Of a stretch of DNA of 64,000 bases, positions 60,396 through 64,000 are shown one piece after another. This DNA is from Leptospira neocaledonica. GTDB taxonomy: Bacteria; Spirochaetota; Leptospiria; Leptospirales; Leptospiraceae. The notes below the pieces were generated by a model. The model ran no database searches and was not told the DNA's origin. It saw only the letters and a list, made by a program, of their open reading frames with translations. The number at the start of each line of letters is the position of its first letter. Position 1 is the first letter of the stretch. The stretch covers positions 1 to 64,000 of the forward strand of contig NZ_NPEA01000001.1 in assembly GCF_002812205.1 (NCBI RefSeq), in the 5' to 3' direction. Made by a program: the position numbers and the translations under genes.

Positions 60396-61415
60396 TTAAA
60401 GTTTTGCTACCTTGCCTGGGTCCAGGTTAGTAACAATTTTTAAGGTCTTCCTAAGAGCCACCTCAGGGTTGATCCTTTTTCCGTTATAGAACACCTCGAA
60501 ATGGAGATGGGAACCTGTGGCGGAGCCTGTACGACCTACGGCACCTATGACCGTGCCTGCTCTCACTTTCGTTCCCTCTTCCACTGTAATTTTAGCGCAA
60601 TGCGCATACATGGTTCTATAACCATTTGGATGGTCTATGATAACTGAGTTCCCGTAACCGCCATTGACTCCGGCAAAACTTACCACACCATCTGCGGAAG
60701 CGAGTATTGGTGCTCCTTGAGGGCCAGCCATATCTATCCCAGTATGGTAACCGCCTCCACCTGTGTGGAATGGATCTTTTCTTTTACCGTATCTGGAAGA
60801 GAATCTAGCGCCTAAAACAGGAGTGATGAATACTCTTTTATATTCTATCTTTTGGCGGGAAGCATTTCCCACTTTTACTGGAACACTTAAGCTCTGTCCT
60901 ACTTTTAGAACGGAACCTTTGTTTAAACCGTTTGCTTCTGAAATTTTAGCGGCAGTGGTTTTTAATGATTTGGCAATCCTGAATAAAGTATCCTTAGGTT
61001 TTACGATATAAGATTTTATAATAAAGCCGCTCTGGCTAACTATCTTGGAGGAAACAATAGGATTGATACTAATGAAAGAAGGGAGTTCCAAATTGGACTT
61101 ATCTTTATGATAACTAAGAGAAGAATATTTGTCTTCTTCCCATTCTTCCGGAGATTGGGAGAATAATTGTTTGATTTTACGTTCTTCCTTGTCCGTAAAG
61201 AAAGAAGAGTCCTTATTCGCGTAATCATTGATCGCGTTTTCGTAATTTTTAAGCGGATCGGCCGATAAAGCAGAAGCCACCATGGCGGATATAATGGGAA
61301 GGCAAAGAATCGTCCGTTTCACATATTTAATATCGGCTGCGTCGGGATGCCTTCTTGAACCTAGTGGGGAACGACGGCTACTTTTTCTTTTTATATTCCG
61401 TGAGCTCATTTGCAA
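60396..61415 (-). CDS. M23-family peptidoglycan endopeptidase with LysM domain
   Basis: This 339-residue exported protein has a long basic N-terminus before its hydrophobic segment (about 36-52), so the true start may be further in. A LysM peptidoglycan-binding domain follows (about 137-178; [14 protein letters not shown]). The C-terminal M23 metallopeptidase/LytM domain has metal ligands in HTGIDMAG and [11 protein letters not shown]. It cuts peptide crosslinks in the cell wall. Such enzymes may open the wall for large secretion machines, and it lies directly upstream of gspC. Confidence 0.88.
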   Translation of the reverse strand: MQMSSRNIKRKSSRRSPLGSRRHPDAADIKYVKRTILCLPIISAMVASALSADPLKNYENAINDYANKDSSFFTDKEERKIKQLFSQSPEEWEEDKYSSLSYHKDKSNLELPSFISINPIVSSKIVSQSGFIIKSYIVKPKDTLFRIAKSLKTTAAKISEANGLNKGSVLKVGQSLSVPVKVGNASRQKIEYKRVFITPVLGARFSSRYGKRKDPFHTGGGGYHTGIDMAGPQGAPILASADGVVSFAGVNGGYGNSVIIDHPNGYRTMYAHCAKITVEEGTKVRAGTVIGAVGRTGSATGSHLHFEVFYNGKRINPEVALRKTLKIVTNLDPGKVAKL

Positions 61416-61752
61416 CGATCTTATCCAAATCCTCTATACTGATGGTCTTTTTCTCTAAATCTTCGTTTACCTGATAGGCGATCAGCCTGCCGATTGCATG
61501 TTCCCTTTTTTGGTCCGCAGGGAAACATTTCACTTTAATCAGGGAAGGAGTCGATTCGATGTAGATTCGGACCAACATTCCCTTCTTAAAAGTTTCGGTC
61601 ATGGAGACTTTTGTGTCTTTTTTAAGGCTGTATATCTTATCTTGGTAATGCTCGTTGATCTCGAATAACTTCTCTTTTTTAATCAATCTGGCTCCGCACT
61701 GTATAGTAAATAGAGCCAATAAAAAAGCGAAGAATCGCACCATTTCATGCAT
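61378..61752 (-). CDS. Type II secretion-associated lipoprotein
   Basis: The 124-residue protein has a type II signal peptide and lipobox LFTIQC (lipidation near C19). The mature part (about 20-124) has conserved charged and beta-type segments and a Lys-rich end. It stands at the head of the peptidase-gsp cluster and overlaps the M23 gene by 38 bases. In leptospiral genomes a short lipoprotein in this position is annotated as T2SS-associated. A pilotin-like role for GspD is possible but not shown. Confidence 0.7.
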   Translation of the reverse strand: MHEMVRFFAFLLALFTIQCGARLIKKEKLFEINEHYQDKIYSLKKDTKVSMTETFKKGMLVRIYIESTPSLIKVKCFPADQKREHAIGRLIAYQVNEDLEKKTISIEDLDKIVANELTEYKKKK

Positions 61753-61833
61753 AACTTACTGAAGGTCCGGATGTGATAAACTAGTTTTTAGAAAAAAAGC
61801 GCGAGGCCTGAATTTTTCCGCACCTGTCCCGGT

Positions 61834-63369
61834 ATGGAGACATGTAAACTGACCAAATTTTTTGGGGCTTCTCTGGAGGGAATACATCCATTTCCGGTAT
61901 CTGTAGAGATCAATATCAAAAGGGGCATTCCAAGGTTCCAGATCACAGGACTTCCGAGCCCTTCTATAAAGGAATCCTCAGATAGAATCAGGATCGCGAT
62001 AGAAAACAGCGGATTTGAATATTCTCTGCAGAACATTTTGGTCCATCTTGCTCCTGCTGGCAGAAAAAAAGAAGGGACATACTTAGATCTTCCCATTGCC
62101 GCAGGGATTTTATATTTAACGGGTCAGATAATTCCTTCTGAAAAACTAGAACAGTTTCTTTTCCTAGGCGAGCTGGGACTGGATGGATCCATAAAACCTT
62201 TGAAAGGAATTCTTCCTATTCTTTCAGGTTTGGAAAATACCGGTTTTACTGCTGCGGTTGTTCCTTTTGGAAATAGGAAAGAAGCTTCTATTCTAGACAA
62301 ATTTCCGATCTACGCAATTTCTCATCTAAAAGATTTAGTTTCCTTGGCAAAGGGTGAGATCAAGTCCGAGCCAAGAGGAAATATAAGGATCAGATCCGAA
62401 GTTCTACCTTGGAAATCCGAATTTCATAAAAGCCAATTGCCCGCAATACGAGCGGTGCAGATTGCAAGTGCCGGTTTTCATCATTGTTTACTATCCGGTC
62501 CGCCAGGTGCCGGAAAAACAATGCTCGCGAAATTGGCACATGGATTTCTTCCCGAGATACGAGAGAAAGAAGGAATCGAATTATTAGGAATTCGGTCCTT
62601 ACAAGAAATATTATCCGATACGGAAGTAGAAAGGCCTTTTAGAAGTCCTCATCATACTGCTTCCGATATTTCATTAGTTGGTGGATCCATCGGCTTAAGA
62701 ATGGGAGAAGTTTCTCTAGCAGGGAATGGAATCTTATTCTTAGATGAACTTTCGGAATTTCATTCTAAAAATTTACAAGCCTTAAGAGAACCAATGGAAG
62801 AAGGGAAAATTACAATTTCCCGGATCAGCGGTTCTATGACCTACCCTGCTTCTTTTTTGTTTATTGGAGCCACCAACCCTTGTCCTTGCGGATATTACCA
62901 AACTTTAATAAAAGAATGTAACTGCAGTGTTTCAAATATCCGGAATTACCAGTCCTCCTTTAGCGGACCATTTTTGGATCGGATCGAAATATTTTATCAT
63001 CTGGGCCTTTCAGGAAATTTAGATGGGGAGAAGGTTTCGATAAATCTAAAATCTATTCGAGATTCCATCCAATCCGCCTCGGAAATACAATACAGAAGAT
63101 TATTCAGAGAAACGGGTAAATTATACAACGGAAGATTACGAGGAGAAGAAGTGGAAAGAATGATTCCACTTTCCAAGGAATGTGAATCTTATTTTTGGAA
63201 GGCTAACAATTTACAAAAGTTCAGCATTCGTAAGGTGGCCCATTTTAGGAAAGTAGCAAGGACGATTGCGGATCTCGAAGGTTCGGAGGAAGTGCTTTTG
63301 AGGAATTTGGAGGAGGCCCTTGTTTTCCTGAATTCCGGATGGTCTCCGGAAAACAGGGCCGTAACCTAA
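61834..63369 (+). CDS. comM: YifB/ComM-family Mg-chelatase-like AAA+ ATPase
   Basis: This 511-residue protein has an N-terminal Lon-protease-like fold without catalytic residues (about 1-180). The AAA+ domain has Walker A GPPGAGKTMLAKL (about 220-232) and Walker B LFLDELSEF. Sensor and helicase-type segments include the NPCPCGYY and CNCS cysteine pairs. The C-terminal Mg-chelatase-like domain is Arg-rich. ComM is a branch-migration helicase that promotes integration of DNA during transformation. It starts divergently, 81 bases from the lipoprotein gene. Confidence 0.93.
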   Translation: METCKLTKFFGASLEGIHPFPVSVEINIKRGIPRFQITGLPSPSIKESSDRIRIAIENSGFEYSLQNILVHLAPAGRKKEGTYLDLPIAAGILYLTGQIIPSEKLEQFLFLGELGLDGSIKPLKGILPILSGLENTGFTAAVVPFGNRKEASILDKFPIYAISHLKDLVSLAKGEIKSEPRGNIRIRSEVLPWKSEFHKSQLPAIRAVQIASAGFHHCLLSGPPGAGKTMLAKLAHGFLPEIREKEGIELLGIRSLQEILSDTEVERPFRSPHHTASDISLVGGSIGLRMGEVSLAGNGILFLDELSEFHSKNLQALREPMEEGKITISRISGSMTYPASFLFIGATNPCPCGYYQTLIKECNCSVSNIRNYQSSFSGPFLDRIEIFYHLGLSGNLDGEKVSINLKSIRDSIQSASEIQYRRLFRETGKLYNGRLRGEEVERMIPLSKECESYFWKANNLQKFSIRKVAHFRKVARTIADLEGSEEVLLRNLEEALVFLNSGWSPENRAVT

Positions 63370-63399
63370 TTTGTTCTTTCGACGGTTTTATTTTTGTGG

Positions 63400-63623
<224 letters not shown>

Positions 63624-63691
63624 TCCTCATCCTTGAGAACCCGCAGACAATTCGAAAATCGACTCGTTTTTGAAATCGCTTAACGATTGTT

Positions 63692-64000
63692 TTAGAAGAG
63701 ATGAAGATAATATTTCAGTTCCCTTTTTTCGGTAACTAAGGCCAGCGAGAAAGAGACAAAATGATCTCTAAACGAAACGTTTCTGCTCAAATAATATGCT
63801 GCCGCCGTTTTCATTCTTCGGATCTTTGCCTGACTGAATATTTCCAAGGGGTGAATAGGGGAAGTTTTAGCCCAGTACTTCACTTCCGTAAAATACAGGA
63901 CGTTTTCTTTCTCGCTAATTATGTCGATTTCTCCCTTTTGGATCCGGAAGTTTCTTTCTAAAATTTTATGACCTTGCTTGAGAAGAAGTCCAGCGGCAAG
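63692..64000 (-). CDS. yraN: YraN/UPF0102-type nuclease-like protein (3' part)
   Basis: The C-terminal part of a minus-strand gene runs off the right edge, ending with TAA at 63692-63694. The last 102 or so residues read LAAGLLLKQGHKILERNF, then KGEIDIISEKENVLYFTEVKYW. This matches the UPF0102 core, where the Glu, Asp and Glu-x-Lys of a PD-(D/E)xK nuclease fold are kept. yraN often lies beside comM/yifB, as here. The start is outside the window. Confidence 0.82.
   Translation of the reverse strand, partial: LAAGLLLKQGHKILERNFRIQKGEIDIISEKENVLYFTEVKYWAKTSPIHPLEIFSQAKIRRMKTAAAYYLSRNVSFRDHFVSFSLALVTEKRELKYYLHLF

Overview
The window looks like chromosomal DNA of a spirochaete of the genus Leptospira. 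The grounds are family and context recognition: a citramalate synthase matching the Leptospira CimA type, a B12-dependent class II ribonucleotide reductase, a complete type II secretion operon with the Leptospira-style associated lipoprotein, xer-hslV-hslU, and moderate GC with AT-rich gaps. Species cannot be fixed from this sequence alone. There is one tRNA (Asn). I see no rRNA, CRISPR array, insertion sequence or prophage.

Region 1 (1-11.5 kb) is the most interesting part. A carbonic-anhydrase-like protein (321-1733, +) converges on a minus-strand operon. That operon encodes an outer-membrane porin and six subunits of a complex I / group-4 hydrogenase-like membrane complex (hyfB, C, E, F, G and a ferredoxin-hyfI fusion). 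A SbtA-type bicarbonate transporter lies just upstream on the same strand, behind its own terminator. The membrane arm keeps its ion-channel residues. The large and small soluble subunits have lost every NiFe and N2 cluster ligand. Together the genes suggest an inorganic-carbon uptake or CO2-hydration machine built from a redox-dead hydrogenase-like complex.

Region 2 (12-33 kb) is mostly housekeeping. It holds a 7TM/AraC regulator, YchF, a ferritin-like protein, UbiA and UbiX prenyl enzymes, Mrp/ApbC, a metallophosphoesterase and a stand-alone lipoyl-type protein. A long minus-strand run follows (smr, cimA, pth, xerC, hslV, hslU). After it come an App1-type phosphatidate phosphatase, a DedA protein, an AI-2E/PerM-family transporter and xseA-xseB.

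Region 3 (33-43 kb) is accessory. A two-gene cassette (small membrane-anchored protein plus exported M19-like metallohydrolase with two Cys-rich domains) occurs twice in the same orientation. The two copies bracket a histidine kinase and a LytTR response regulator. The gap at 42.5-43.1 kb carries a perfect palindrome, a long perfect inverted repeat and a GC-rich structured element, followed by tRNA-Asn.

Region 4 (43-64 kb) holds nrdJ, a TauE/SafE permease, the gspC-D-E-F-G-H-I-J-K-L-M-N operon (minus strand) with an upstream M23/LysM peptidase and lipoprotein, comM/yifB, a small orphan gene, and the 3' part of a yraN-like gene running off the right edge.
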